From the NCBI RefSeq assembly GCF_022399565.1, contig NZ_JAJTUT010000001.1, positions 1,539,336-1,603,335 of the forward strand: a DNA stretch of 64,000 nucleotides, written 5' to 3'. Each line of letters opens with the position of its first letter. The stretch's first letter is position 1. The DNA is from Flavobacterium algicola (GTDB taxonomy: Bacteria; Bacteroidota; Bacteroidia; Flavobacteriales; Flavobacteriaceae). This document shows, in pieces, positions 16,990 through 24,875 of the stretch. The position numbers were made by a program, and so were the translations under genes. The notes below the pieces were generated by a model. It worked only from the letters and a program-made list of their open reading frames with translations, made no database searches and had not been told where the DNA came from.

Positions 16990-18316
16990 GATTGTAGAAT
17001 TTTAATTTGTTGTACAAAGTTTTTCTCGTAATTTTTAAAAGTTTTGCCGCTTCAGACTTATTATTTTGTGTCTTCACTAGAGCTAACTCTATCGCTTCTT
17101 TTTCATTTTGAGATAAAGACAAGGATTCTGATTTAATCTCTTCATTTTGAAAAAATTCTACAGGAAGAACAGCCGATTCGATAAAATCACCTTGTGTTAA
17201 AAGTGTAGACCGTTTGATGCAATTTTGTAATTCACGTAAGTTTCCAGGCCAAGAATAATTTTCAAAGATGCGTACGACGTCTTTGCTAAAGCCGATTACT
17301 TCTTTGTTTAATTGTGCATTTGCTTTATCGAGAAAGAACTCAGCAAATATCATTAAATCGGCACCACGTTCTGACAGCGAGGGAGAGTGTATAGAGAATT
17401 CATTTATTCTATGATACAAATCTTCTCTAAAATCACCGTTCTTAACCGCTTCTCGCAAATCCTCATTCGTTGCTGTGATGATTCGAATATCAACATCAAT
17501 TTCTTTATTACTACCTACTGGTTTAATTTTTCTTTCTTGCAGGGCGCGTAAAAGCTGGATTTGATTTTCATAAGATAGATTACCTATCTCGTCTAAGAAA
17601 AGCGTACCATTATTTGCAGCCTCAAAATAACCTATTTTATCAGATATAGCACCTGTAAAAGATCCTTTTAAATGTCCGAAGAATTCACTTGCAGCTAATT
17701 CTTTAGGTATGGCACCGCAATCCACTGCTATAAAATTTTGTTCCTTTCGATTACTATTTTGGTGAATACTTTTTGCAATAATTTCTTTACCAGTACCACT
17801 TTCGCCAATTATTAAAACAGACATGTCGGTGGGGCTGACCAAATTGATGTGCTCCCACAACTTTTTTGATTCGGCCGAAATTCCTTGAACATATTCAGAT
17901 GTTGAACTTTTCTTTTTGGTTTTTGGAACTTCTTTTTTTGGAACAACTGTTTCTTCAATAGTCTGAATCGCATTATTGATGACCAACAGAACTTCATCAG
18001 GATTAAAAGGTTTTGAAATGTAGTCACTTGCTCCATTTTTAATAGCTTTTACAGCAGTTGTAACATCAGAGTATCCTGTCATCAAAATGATTGGTACCTG
18101 CGGATGAGTTTGTTTAAATTCGCCTAGGAGGCTTATACCGTCTGTATCAGGAAGGCGCAAATCGGTCAAGATCAAATCAAATGTTTCTTTTTTGACCATT
18201 TGCCTTGCATCGTCTGCAGAAAATGAGGTAGTTACAGAAAATGAATTCTTAGTTAGAAACTTTTCTAACAATTTACAAAATGAAATATCATCTTCGATAA
18301 TTAATATCTTCCGCAT
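16982..18316 (-). CDS. Sigma-54-dependent response regulator (NtrC/AtoC type)
   Basis: 444 residues in the order receiver, AAA+, Fis-type HTH. Asp52 in LILTDLRLP is the phosphorylation site. The AAA+ part has Walker A GESGTGKE (171-178), GSFTGA (218-223, with Ser where GAFTGA has Ala), Walker B TLFLDEIGN and the R-finger region LREDLYHRINEF. The C-terminal helix-turn-helix is NKSEAAKLLKITRKTLYNKL. It would activate RNA polymerase with sigma-54. It follows the seven-gene small-protein array on the same strand, about 255 bases on, and is convergent with the hybrid kinase. Confidence 0.93.
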   Translation of the reverse strand: MRKILIIEDDISFCKLLEKFLTKNSFSVTTSFSADDARQMVKKETFDLILTDLRLPDTDGISLLGEFKQTHPQVPIILMTGYSDVTTAVKAIKNGASDYISKPFNPDEVLLVINNAIQTIEETVVPKKEVPKTKKKSSTSEYVQGISAESKKLWEHINLVSPTDMSVLIIGESGTGKEIIAKSIHQNSNRKEQNFIAVDCGAIPKELAASEFFGHLKGSFTGAISDKIGYFEAANNGTLFLDEIGNLSYENQIQLLRALQERKIKPVGSNKEIDVDIRIITATNEDLREAVKNGDFREDLYHRINEFSIHSPSLSERGADLMIFAEFFLDKANAQLNKEVIGFSKDVVRIFENYSWPGNLRELQNCIKRSTLLTQGDFIESAVLPVEFFQNEEIKSESLSLSQNEKEAIELALVKTQNNKSEAAKLLKITRKTLYNKLKFYNLN

Positions 18317-18379
18317 TAGTGAGGGTGCTTTTTGAGCTAAATTAAGACTTATATTATTACTTTTCTCATAAAATTATGC

Positions 18380-18411
18380 AAAAAAAAAGAGGCCGCAATT
18401 TGCGACCTCTT
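18380..18411 (-). terminator. Terminator after the small-protein array
   Basis: Stem AAGAGGCCGCAA (18387-18398) with TTGCGACCTCTT (18400-18411), one mismatch, followed on the minus strand by eight T residues. It lies 160 bases past the last array gene and before the response regulator start. Confidence 0.85.
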
Positions 18412-18570
18412 CCACTTGGTATTCACTTATCCGTTTTAATGTATTTAAATCAGTATTCATAAACATCTGCTGATACAGTAGCCAATGAATTTGACTGATA
18501 ATTTGATTTTGAAATCGCTTAATTTGAAAATTACTAATAGATACGGATAAGAGTTGATATACTTGATGTA

Positions 18571-18870
18571 TTATTTTTTTATTACAACACCTTCAGCATC
18601 TGTGTAGATGGTATACATACTACCACTCATAGAAATATCTAACTTGTATTGATCTTTCTGCTCATTAGTATACGCTTTTTCTAGTTTTGCTCCAGGAAAA
18701 GAATTTGTTACCGTTTTTTTCACTGCTTCAGGAAGAGTATCCATTCCTACTTCAACAAATTCATCTTGAATCATTTCAGTCGCTATTTTTTGAGCCGTTG
18801 CAGTATTTGTAGTTGCGAATGCACACATTGATCCTACTACAATTGCTGCTGATAAGAATAACTTTTTCAT
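18571..18870 (-). CDS. Small exported PepSY-like protein, array copy 7 (most divergent)
   Basis: 99 residues: signal peptide MKKLFLSAAIVVGSMCAFA, a short linker, then DEFVEVGMDTLPEAVKKTVTNSFPGAKLEKAYTNE and a closing YTIYTDAEGVVIKK. The order (E-V/I, LP-AV, A/S-FPGA/YP-A, K-AY-NE, Y-L-I/V, D-G) is that of PepSY-like domains found in small secreted Bacteroidota proteins. The low-complexity Thr/Ala/Glu linker of copies 1-5 is missing. It is last in the transcript and nearest the sigma-54 regulator. Function unknown. Confidence 0.8.
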   Translation of the reverse strand: MKKLFLSAAIVVGSMCAFATTNTATAQKIATEMIQDEFVEVGMDTLPEAVKKTVTNSFPGAKLEKAYTNEQKDQYKLDISMSGSMYTIYTDAEGVVIKK

Positions 18871-18962
18871 ATTGATTTTATTTATCTATTATTGATTGAT
18901 TTATATTTTAAAGATTCGAATCGCATTATATTAAGGCGATTCGAATCTCTTTTTCTTCAATA

Positions 18963-19259
18963 TTATTTATCCAACCATTTTCCATCTGCGTCTGCAAATA
19001 AAGTTTCTTCTTTATCTCCGACTTTTACTTCAAGTTTGTATTCACTATTTTCATTAACATAAGCTTTTGATATAATAGCTTCTGGATATGCTTTCATTAA
19101 TGATTCTGTTACAGCTGCTGGCAACTCTTCCATTTTAATTTCTGTATATTCATCTGCAACTGTAACTGTTTTTGCAACTGGTGTTACATTATTTATTGGT
19201 GCTGCATAAGTTGATAAACTTCCTAAAACGATTGCTGCTGATAAGATTAACTTTTTCAT
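18963..19259 (-). CDS. Small exported PepSY-like protein, array copy 6
   Basis: 98 residues with signal peptide MKKLILSAAIVLGSLSTYA, almost the same as in copies 1-5, then a short linker and the domain EYTEIKMEELPAAVTESLMKAYPEA, ISKAYVNENSEYKLEVKVGD and ETLFADADGKWLDK. Like copy 7 it lacks the Thr/Glu-rich linker. A 92-base spacer separates it from copy 7, longer than the others. Periplasmic or secreted; function unknown. Confidence 0.85.
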   Translation of the reverse strand: MKKLILSAAIVLGSLSTYAAPINNVTPVAKTVTVADEYTEIKMEELPAAVTESLMKAYPEAIISKAYVNENSEYKLEVKVGDKEETLFADADGKWLDK

Positions 19260-19300
19260 AATTTCTATTTTTTTAAATTGTGATTGAATATTGTAATGTT

Positions 19301-19312
19301 AGACTACAGTCT
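19301..19312. repeat. Array spacer hairpin a (AGACT..AGTCT)
   Basis: AGACTACAGTCT, an inverted repeat two bases beyond the stop of copy 5. The same element follows the stops of copies 4, 3 and 2. Confidence 0.7.
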
Positions 19313-19314
19313 AA

Positions 19315-19674
19315 TTAGTTTTGAATCCATTTTCCAGTTTCATCTGCAAATAAAGATCCTTCTTTATCATCTACTTTGATATCTAACTGATACTCGTTGT
19401 TTTCATTAACATACGCTTTGCTTACTGTAGCATTTGGATATGCTTTTACTAATGCATCTGATACTGCTGATGGAACCTCTTCATTCGAAATTTCAGAATA
19501 TCCTGTTTGAGTTGATGCCGTAGCAGTTGTAGCATCAGTTTCTGTAGCTGTAGCAGCTTCTGCTGGCATTGTCTCTTCCGTAGGAGTTGCACTTTGCTCA
19601 GGCATTGTTTCTTGAGCTGACATTGTTGATAAACCTCCTAATATAATTGCTGCTGATAAGATTAACTTTTTCAT
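19315..19674 (-). CDS. Small exported PepSY-like protein, array copy 5
   Basis: 119 residues: signal peptide ending STMSAQ (about residue 21), a linker rich in Thr, Ala and Glu (about 22-56), then the domain YSEISNEEVPSAVSDALVKA, YPNATVSKAYVNENNEYQL and KEGSLFADETGKWIQN. Very close to copies 3 and 4 in both protein and DNA, so recent duplication is likely. No cysteine in the mature part and no known catalytic motif. Exported, function unknown. Confidence 0.88.
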   Translation of the reverse strand: MKKLILSAAIILGGLSTMSAQETMPEQSATPTEETMPAEAATATETDATTATASTQTGYSEISNEEVPSAVSDALVKAYPNATVSKAYVNENNEYQLDIKVDDKEGSLFADETGKWIQN

Positions 19675-19716
19675 AATTTCTATTTTTTAAATTTTAATTG
19701 AATATTGTATTGTTTT

Positions 19717-19728
19717 AGACTATAGTCT
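19717..19728. repeat. Array spacer hairpin b
   Basis: AGACTATAGTCT, perfect palindrome two bases after the stop of copy 4, equivalent to the element at 19301. Confidence 0.7.
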
Positions 19729-19730
19729 AA

Positions 19731-20093
19731 TTAGTTTTGAATCCATTTACCACTTTCATCTGCAAATAAAGATCCTTCTTTATCATCTACTTTGATGTCT
19801 AATTGGTATTCGTTGTTTTCATTAACAAATGCTTTATTTAGCGTAGCTGCTGGATAAGCTTTTACCAACGCATCAGTCACTGCTACAGGAACTTCTTCAT
19901 TAGAAATTTCTGAAAATCCCGTTTCGGTTGATGCAGTAGCAGTTGTAGCATTTGATTCTGTTTCCGCTGCTGCAGTTTCTGCTGGCATTGTTTGCTCTGT
20001 TGTTGTTGTACTTTGCTCAGGTGCCGCCTCTTGAGCTGACATTGTTGATAAACCTCCTAGTATAATTGCTGCTGATAAGATTAACTTTTTCAT
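19731..20093 (-). CDS. Small exported PepSY-like protein, array copy 4
   Basis: 120 residues with the shared signal peptide, a Thr/Ala/Glu linker that differs from neighbours mainly by small in-frame changes, and the domain FSEISNEEVPVAVTDALVKA, YPAATLNKAFVNENNEYQL, ending GKWIQN. The spacer to copy 5 is 56 bases, the same as between copies 3-4 and 2-3, which supports stepwise unequal crossing-over. Exported, function unknown. Confidence 0.88.
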   Translation of the reverse strand: MKKLILSAAIILGGLSTMSAQEAAPEQSTTTTEQTMPAETAAAETESNATTATASTETGFSEISNEEVPVAVTDALVKAYPAATLNKAFVNENNEYQLDIKVDDKEGSLFADESGKWIQN

Positions 20094-20135
20094 AATTTCT
20101 ATATTTTAATATTTTTAATTGAATGATGTTTTGAT

Positions 20136-20147
20136 AGACTAAAGTCT
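20136..20147. repeat. Array spacer hairpin c
   Basis: AGACTAAAGTCT two bases after the stop of copy 3, equivalent to the elements at 19301 and 19717. Confidence 0.7.
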
Positions 20148-20149
20148 AA

Positions 20150-20515
20150 CTAGTTTTGAATCCATTTTCCATTTTCGTCTGCGAATAAAGAACCTTCTTT
20201 ATCATCGACTTTAACGTCTAATTGGTATTGATTGTTTTCGTTTACATAAGCTTTGCTTACTGTAGCATTTGGATATGCTTTAACTAATGCATCTGATACC
20301 GCTGATGGAACTTCATCATTTGAAATTTCTGAATATCCGGTTTGAGTTGATGCTGTTGCTGTTGCAGTTGTAGCATCAGTTTCTGTAGCTGCTGCAGTTT
20401 CTGCTGGCATTGTTTCTTCTGTTGGAGTTGCACTTTGCTCAGGCATGGCTTCCTGCGCTGACATTGTTGATAAACCTCCTAATATAATTGCTGCTGATAA
20501 GATTAACTTTTTCAT
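20150..20515 (-). CDS. Small exported PepSY-like protein, array copy 3
   Basis: 121 residues, the longest of the mature forms because its linker holds an extra Thr-Ala pair. Signal peptide as in the other copies; C-terminal domain YSEISNDEVPSAVSDALVKA, then YPNATVSKAYVNENNQYQLD and the end GKWIQN. Almost identical to copy 5, which is not its direct neighbour, hinting at gene conversion within the array. Exported, function unknown. Confidence 0.88.
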   Translation of the reverse strand: MKKLILSAAIILGGLSTMSAQEAMPEQSATPTEETMPAETAAATETDATTATATASTQTGYSEISNDEVPSAVSDALVKAYPNATVSKAYVNENNQYQLDVKVDDKEGSLFADENGKWIQN

Positions 20516-20557
20516 AATTTGTATATTTTAATATTTTTAGTTGAATGTTGTCGTGAT

Positions 20558-20569
20558 AGACTAAAGTCT
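20558..20569. repeat. Array spacer hairpin d
   Basis: AGACTAAAGTCT two bases after the stop of copy 2, the fourth of the series. No such hairpin follows copy 1, whose spacer is only 42 bases. Confidence 0.7.
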
Positions 20570-20571
20570 AA

Positions 20572-20907
20572 TTAGTTTTGAATCCATTTTCCAGTTTCAT
20601 CTGCAAATAAAGAACCTTCTTTATCTCCTACTTTAACATCTAACTGGTATTCATTTTTCTCGTTTACTGCTGCTTTTTGAAGAACTGCATCTGGATAGGC
20701 GTTAGATAATGCTGTACTAACAGCTGAAGGAACTTGGTCTGTTGCTATTTCGTTATATCCTGTTTGAGCAGTTGCAGTTTCAGTAGTTGTTTCTGCTGGC
20801 ATAGTTGCTTCAGTTGGAGTAGTGCTTTGTTCAGGAGTAGCTTCTTGAGCTGACATTGTTGATAAACCTCCTAATATAATTGCTGCTGATAAGATTAATT
20901 TTTTCAT
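20572..20907 (-). CDS. Small exported PepSY-like protein, array copy 2
   Basis: 111 residues: shared signal peptide, shorter Thr/Glu linker (about 22-46), then YNEIATDQVPSAVSTALSNA, YPDAVLQKAAVNEKNEYQLD and GKWIQN. The domain is somewhat diverged from copies 3-5 (Ala for Tyr in the K-A-x-VNE segment) and closer to copy 1 in the IA-DQVPSAV part. Exported, function unknown. Confidence 0.87.
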   Translation of the reverse strand: MKKLILSAAIILGGLSTMSAQEATPEQSTTPTEATMPAETTTETATAQTGYNEIATDQVPSAVSTALSNAYPDAVLQKAAVNEKNEYQLDVKVGDKEGSLFADETGKWIQN

Positions 20908-20949
20908 AATTTCTATTTTTTAAATATTTTTATTTGAGTGAGTGTCTTA

Positions 20950-21270
20950 TTATTTTTGAATCCATTTTCCTGTTTCGTCAGCGAATACAGATCCTTGTTT
21001 ATCTCCCATTGTAACGTCAAGTTGGTATTCCTTATTTTCGTTAACATATGCCTTTGTTACTGCTGCATCTGGGTAAGCTGTTTTCAAAGATTCCATTACT
21101 GCAGATGGTACTTGATCCATTGCTATTTCTGTAAATCCAGTTTGAGTTGATGATGTAGTTGTCGTTGTTTGTTCTGTAGTAGTTGTAGTTTCTTCTGGCA
21201 TTGCTTCTTGCGCTGACATTGTTGATAAACTTCCTAATACGATTGCTGCTGATAAGATTAATTTTTTCAT
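20950..21270 (-). CDS. Small exported PepSY-like protein, array copy 1 (promoter-proximal)
   Basis: 106 residues from the ATG at 21270; an upstream in-frame extension to 21339 is unlikely because it would place 23 residues in front of a normal signal peptide (MKKLILSAAIVLGSLSTMSAQ). A linker of mostly Thr and Glu is followed by FTEIAMDQVPSAVMESLKTA, YPDAAVTKAYVNENKEYQLD and GKWIQK. It is first in the presumed transcript, so the control region upstream (21271-21470) should serve all seven genes. Confidence 0.87.
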   Translation of the reverse strand: MKKLILSAAIVLGSLSTMSAQEAMPEETTTTTEQTTTTTSSTQTGFTEIAMDQVPSAVMESLKTAYPDAAVTKAYVNENKEYQLDVTMGDKQGSVFADETGKWIQK

Positions 21271-21326
21271 AATGATATATTTTTTAAATGTTGTTACTGT
21301 GTTACGCTTTAGATAATGAAATAATT

Positions 21327-21447
21327 GTGCCGCAATCATTAGGTAATGCTTAATGCTGCTAAGCCCTTGTTTTTAAAGGGTTTATTGTTTTGTGCTTACT
21401 GTGCCGTAATGAGTAATAGTGGGTAATTGAATGAAAGAGTGTGTAAT
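21327..21447 (-). promoter_or_regulatory. Candidate control region of the small-protein array with iterated motifs
   Basis: GTGCCGCAAT (21327-21336) and GTGCCGTAAT (21401-21410) are near-identical 74 bases apart, and GTAAT recurs at 21343, 21406, 21413, 21423 and 21443. An A/T-rich hairpin lies between (21360-21382). No sigma-54 GG-N10-GC element was found. Iterated motifs suggest a regulator-binding region, possibly for an activator. Confidence 0.35.
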
Positions 21448-21473
21448 AATTACTCATTGCACGAGAATAACGA

Positions 21474-21505
21474 ACAAAAAAAAAGCTACACAGTTTGTGT
21501 AGCTT
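21474..21505 (-). terminator. Terminator of accC
   Basis: Perfect 10-bp stem AAGCTACACA (21483-21492) with TGTGTAGCTT (21496-21505), loop of 3, followed on the minus strand by nine T residues. Confidence 0.9.
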
Positions 21506-21531
21506 AATTATAAGGAAGAATAATTTATGTA

Positions 21532-22878
21532 TTATTCTTTTGGAATCATTTTAAAGGTATCCATGAATGCTGTTGTGTAATCACCAGCTATATATCTAGG
21601 ATCATCCATTAATTGTCTGTGAAAAGGGATTGTAGTTTTAATACCTTCAATTACAAACTCATCTAAAGCTCTTCTCATTTTACTAATTGCTTCATCACGT
21701 GTTTGTGCAGTAGTTATCAATTTTGCAATCATCGAATCATAATTTGGAGGAATTGTATAACCAGAGTATACATGAGTGTCCAAACGTACTCCGTGACCAC
21801 CTGGCATGTGCAAGGTTGTTATTTTTCCTGGAGAAGGTCTAAATTCATTGTATGGATCTTCTGCATTAATACGGCATTCTATAGCATGTAATTTAGGTAA
21901 ATAGTTTTTACCTGAAATTTTTACTCCCGCAGCAACCAAGATTTGTTCACGAATTAAATCGTAATCAATTACTTGTTCTGTTATAGGGTGCTCTACTTGA
22001 ATACGAGTATTCATTTCCATGAAATAGAAATTACGGTGCTTGTCTACCAAGAATTCAACCGTTCCTGCACCTTCATACTTAATGTACTCTGCTGCTTTTA
22101 CTGCTGCAGCTCCCATAGCAAGACGTAATTCATCTGTCATGAAAGGTGATGGAGTTTCTTCTGTTAATTTTTGGTGGCGTCTTTGTACTGAACAATCTCT
22201 TTCAGAAAGGTGACATGCTTTACCAAAAGAATCTCCAACAATTTGAATTTCGATATGGCGAGGCTCCTCGATTAATTTTTCAAGGTACATTCCGTCATTT
22301 CCAAAAGCAGCTGCTGATTCTTGTCGAGCACCTTCCCAAGCTTTCAATAAATCTTCTTCTTTCCAAACAGCACGCATTCCTTTACCTCCACCACCAGCGG
22401 TAGCTTTTAGCATAACAGGAAAACCAAATTCTTTTGAAAGTTGTAATGCTTGTTCGTAAGATTCTAATATCCCAACAGAACCGGGTACGCATGGTACTCC
22501 TGCTTCGATCATTGTTGATTTTGCAGAAGCTTTGTCACCCATACGGTCAATCATTTCTGGAGCAGCTCCAATAAATTTGATTCCGTGTTCTTGACAGATT
22601 TTAGAAAATTTAGAATTTTCAGATAAAAATCCGTACCCTGGGTGTATTGCATCTGCATTTGTAATTTCTGCAGCGGCAATGATATTTGACATTTTCAAAT
22701 AGGACAAGTTGCTTGGAGGTGGTCCGATACAAACTGCTTCGTCAGCAAATCGTACGTGTAAACTTTCTGCATCTGCAGTAGAATATACGGCAACTGTTTT
22801 GATGCCCATTTCTTTACAAGTTCTAATTACACGAAGTGCAATTTCTCCTCTATTTGCAATTAATATTTTTTTAAACAT
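21532..22878 (-). CDS. accC: Acetyl-CoA carboxylase, biotin carboxylase subunit
   Basis: 448 residues from the ATG at 22878 ([16 protein letters not shown], the usual start; an upstream ATG would add 8 residues). Biotin carboxylase landmarks: [22 protein letters not shown]-grasp glycine loop, [20 protein letters not shown] (metal and bicarbonate site) and RINAEDP. It carboxylates biotin on AccB with ATP and bicarbonate, the first step of fatty acid synthesis. It is downstream of accB and fabH on the same strand and ends in a strong terminator. Confidence 0.96.
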   Translation of the reverse strand: MFKKILIANRGEIALRVIRTCKEMGIKTVAVYSTADAESLHVRFADEAVCIGPPPSNLSYLKMSNIIAAAEITNADAIHPGYGFLSENSKFSKICQEHGIKFIGAAPEMIDRMGDKASAKSTMIEAGVPCVPGSVGILESYEQALQLSKEFGFPVMLKATAGGGGKGMRAVWKEEDLLKAWEGARQESAAAFGNDGMYLEKLIEEPRHIEIQIVGDSFGKACHLSERDCSVQRRHQKLTEETPSPFMTDELRLAMGAAAVKAAEYIKYEGAGTVEFLVDKHRNFYFMEMNTRIQVEHPITEQVIDYDLIREQILVAAGVKISGKNYLPKLHAIECRINAEDPYNEFRPSPGKITTLHMPGGHGVRLDTHVYSGYTIPPNYDSMIAKLITTAQTRDEAISKMRRALDEFVIEGIKTTIPFHRQLMDDPRYIAGDYTTAFMDTFKMIPKE

Positions 22879-22989
22879 CTTTTTAATATGAAAATTAAAC
22901 AATTTGACCCGAACAAAATAAGCGTCAGGTAGATCAAAATTTGCAATTATAGTCAGTTAGTAAAAACCAACTTATTATAGTTTACAAAT

Positions 22990-23466
22990 TTATGACGGAT
23001 CAACTAAAAATAAAGGTTGGTCAAATTCTACTGGAGACATATCGTCAACCAATATTTTTACAATTTTACCAGTAACTTCAGATTCGATTTCGTTGAACAA
23101 TTTCATTGCTTCAATTACACAAAGTACATCTCCCTTTGCGATAGTTGTTCCAACTTCAACAAACATTGGTTTGTCTGGAGATGGTTTTCTATAGAAAGTT
23201 CCAATAATTGGAGATTTAACAGTAATGTATTTAGACTCTTCAACAGCTGGAGCAGCTGGCGTAGTGGCAACTGGAGCCGCCGGTGCAGGAGCAATTACCT
23301 GTTGTACTGGAGCTTGTGGTGCTTGTTGTACATAAGTTGTTTCTGTGCTGTTGCCTTCAAGAGTTGTTCTAATGGTGATTTTGATATCATCCATTTCTAA
23401 CTTAACTTCTGCTACACCTGTATTTGAAACAAATTTGATTAGGTTCTGAATTTCTTTTAAATCCAT
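22990..23466 (-). CDS. accB: Acetyl-CoA carboxylase, biotin carboxyl carrier protein
   Basis: 158 residues: N-terminal helix MDLKEIQNLIKFVSNTG, a Pro/Ala/Gln-rich flexible linker (about 45-75) and a C-terminal biotinyl domain with VIEAMKLFNE, Lys122 being the biotin site, and the thumb-like IIGTFYRKPSPDKP. Carries carboxybiotin from AccC to the carboxyltransferase. Located between fabH (24 bases) and accC (111 bases), the common fabH-accB-accC order in Bacteroidota. Confidence 0.95.
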   Translation of the reverse strand: MDLKEIQNLIKFVSNTGVAEVKLEMDDIKITIRTTLEGNSTETTYVQQAPQAPVQQVIAPAPAAPVATTPAAPAVEESKYITVKSPIIGTFYRKPSPDKPMFVEVGTTIAKGDVLCVIEAMKLFNEIESEVTGKIVKILVDDMSPVEFDQPLFLVDPS

Positions 23467-23490
23467 AATTGGTCTATTTTTAGTTTAAAT

Positions 23491-24489
23491 TTATTTTGTG
23501 TCGTATGCCCATTTTAAATAAACAGACCCCCAAGTGAATCCTCCACCGAAGGCTGCAAAAATAATTGTATCTCCTTTTTTAAACAAGTGCTCAAAATCGC
23601 TGATAACAAGTGGTAAAGTTGCCGATGTAGTATTTCCATATCTTTCAATATTCATCAGTACTTTGGAAGGTTCAAGATTCATCCTGTTTGCAGTAGCATC
23701 GATGATTCTCTTGTTTGCTTGATGCGGAATTAACCAATTCACGTCATCGTTGGTTAGGTTATTTCTTTTTAAGATTTGCTCGCTAGCATCTGCCATGTTG
23801 GTAACCGCGTATTTAAATACAGTTTTACCGTCTTGCATAATGTTATGTCTATTGTCCTTTACCGTTTGCATGGTTGTAGGTACTAATGATCCACCAGCAG
23901 GAATTCTAAGAAAATCACGGCCTACACCGTCGCTTCTTAAGTATTCGTCTTGCAAACCTAAACCTTCATAATTTGGTTCGAATAAAACGGCACCCGCTCC
24001 ATCACCAAAGATGATGCAAGTTGTTCTATCTGTATAATCAACTATAGAAGACATTTTATCGGCACCTATTAAAAGCACTTTTTTGTATCTACCTGATTCA
24101 ATATATGCTGCGGCTGTAGACATACCGTATAAAAAACTAGAACAAGCTGCTTGTAAGTCATACGCAAATGCATTTATAGCGCCAATTTCTGTAGCTACAT
24201 ATGCTCCTGTTGCAGCAACAGGCATATCTGGAGTGGCAGTAGCCATGATAATCATATCAATTTCTAGCGGGTCAATATTGCCTTTGGCAATTAACTCTTG
24301 TGCTGCTTTTATTGCTAAAAAAGATGTTCCTTTATCGGTGTCCTTTAAAATTCTTCTTTCTTTAATCCCTGTACGAGAGGTAATCCACTCGTCATTGGTG
24401 TCAACCATTGTTTCTAAAACTTTGTTAGTAAGTACAAAGTCTGGAACATAAGCTCCTACAGCGGTAATTGCGGCGGTCATTTTATTCAT
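23491..24489 (-). CDS. fabH: 3-oxoacyl-ACP synthase III (beta-ketoacyl-ACP synthase III)
   Basis: 332 residues with the complete Cys-His-Asn triad of KAS III: LQAACSSFLYG (Cys), WLIPHQANKRI (His) and ERYGNTTSATLP (Asn). The N terminus AAITAVGAYVPDFVLTN and NDEWITSRTGIKERR are characteristic. Condenses acetyl-CoA with malonyl-ACP to start fatty acid synthesis. The first ATG was kept because the sequence around it matches the usual family start. It is followed closely by accB. Confidence 0.95.
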   Translation of the reverse strand: MNKMTAAITAVGAYVPDFVLTNKVLETMVDTNDEWITSRTGIKERRILKDTDKGTSFLAIKAAQELIAKGNIDPLEIDMIIMATATPDMPVAATGAYVATEIGAINAFAYDLQAACSSFLYGMSTAAAYIESGRYKKVLLIGADKMSSIVDYTDRTTCIIFGDGAGAVLFEPNYEGLGLQDEYLRSDGVGRDFLRIPAGGSLVPTTMQTVKDNRHNIMQDGKTVFKYAVTNMADASEQILKRNNLTNDDVNWLIPHQANKRIIDATANRMNLEPSKVLMNIERYGNTTSATLPLVISDFEHLFKKGDTIIFAAFGGGFTWGSVYLKWAYDTK

Positions 24490-24622
24490 TTCGTCTGACT
24501 ATTTTTGTTCAGATGTTTCCACCTGAAAAAACGTTTAAAAAGGGTTTGAAAAATACAAAAAATTATTCAAACCCACTGTTTTAGAGCTTGTTATTTAAAG
24601 GAAAATTATAAACAACAAAAAA

Positions 24623-24642
24623 AACTCTCACAAGTGAGAGTT
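24623..24642. terminator. Terminator between rpmF and fabH
   Basis: Perfect stem AACTCTCAC (24623-24631) with GTGAGAGTT (24634-24642). On the minus strand a run of T follows, so it closes the rpmF transcript and implies a separate or partly read-through start for fabH. Confidence 0.8.
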
Positions 24643-24668
24643 CATAATATCATCTATAAAAGAATGCA

Positions 24669-24866
24669 TTAAGCAAAAGTAGCTTCTGACTTGTCAATAA
24701 CAACTTGTCCTCTGTAATACATTTTACCTTCATGCCAGTAAGCTCTGTGGTATAAATGTGCTTCACCTGTAATAGGGCAAGTAGCGATTTGAGCTACAGT
24801 AGCTTTATAATGTGTTCTTCTTTTATCTCTTCTTGTTTTCGAGATTTTTCTCTTAGGATGTGCCAT
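24669..24866 (-). CDS. rpmF: Large ribosomal subunit protein bL32
   Basis: 65 residues beginning [21 protein letters not shown], the invariant basic start of bL32, then an [17 protein letters not shown] segment. The typical four zinc cysteines are not all present (Cys in ATCP only), so it appears to be a zinc-independent form. It follows the DUF177 gene by 10 bases, the standard yceD-rpmF pairing. Confidence 0.95.
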   Translation of the reverse strand: MAHPKRKISKTRRDKRRTHYKATVAQIATCPITGEAHLYHRAYWHEGKMYYRGQVVIDKSEATFA

Positions 24867-24875
24867 TTTACTATA

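Noticed and set aside
19301-20569. Regular spacing of short palindromes considered as a CRISPR array
   Set aside because: Repeats are 12 bases and spaced by whole genes of about 420 bases; this is a tandem gene array.
21271-21470. Sigma-54 promoter (GG-N10-GC) for the small-protein array
   Set aside because: GTGCCG motifs are present but the spacing to a GC is 8 or other lengths, not 10.
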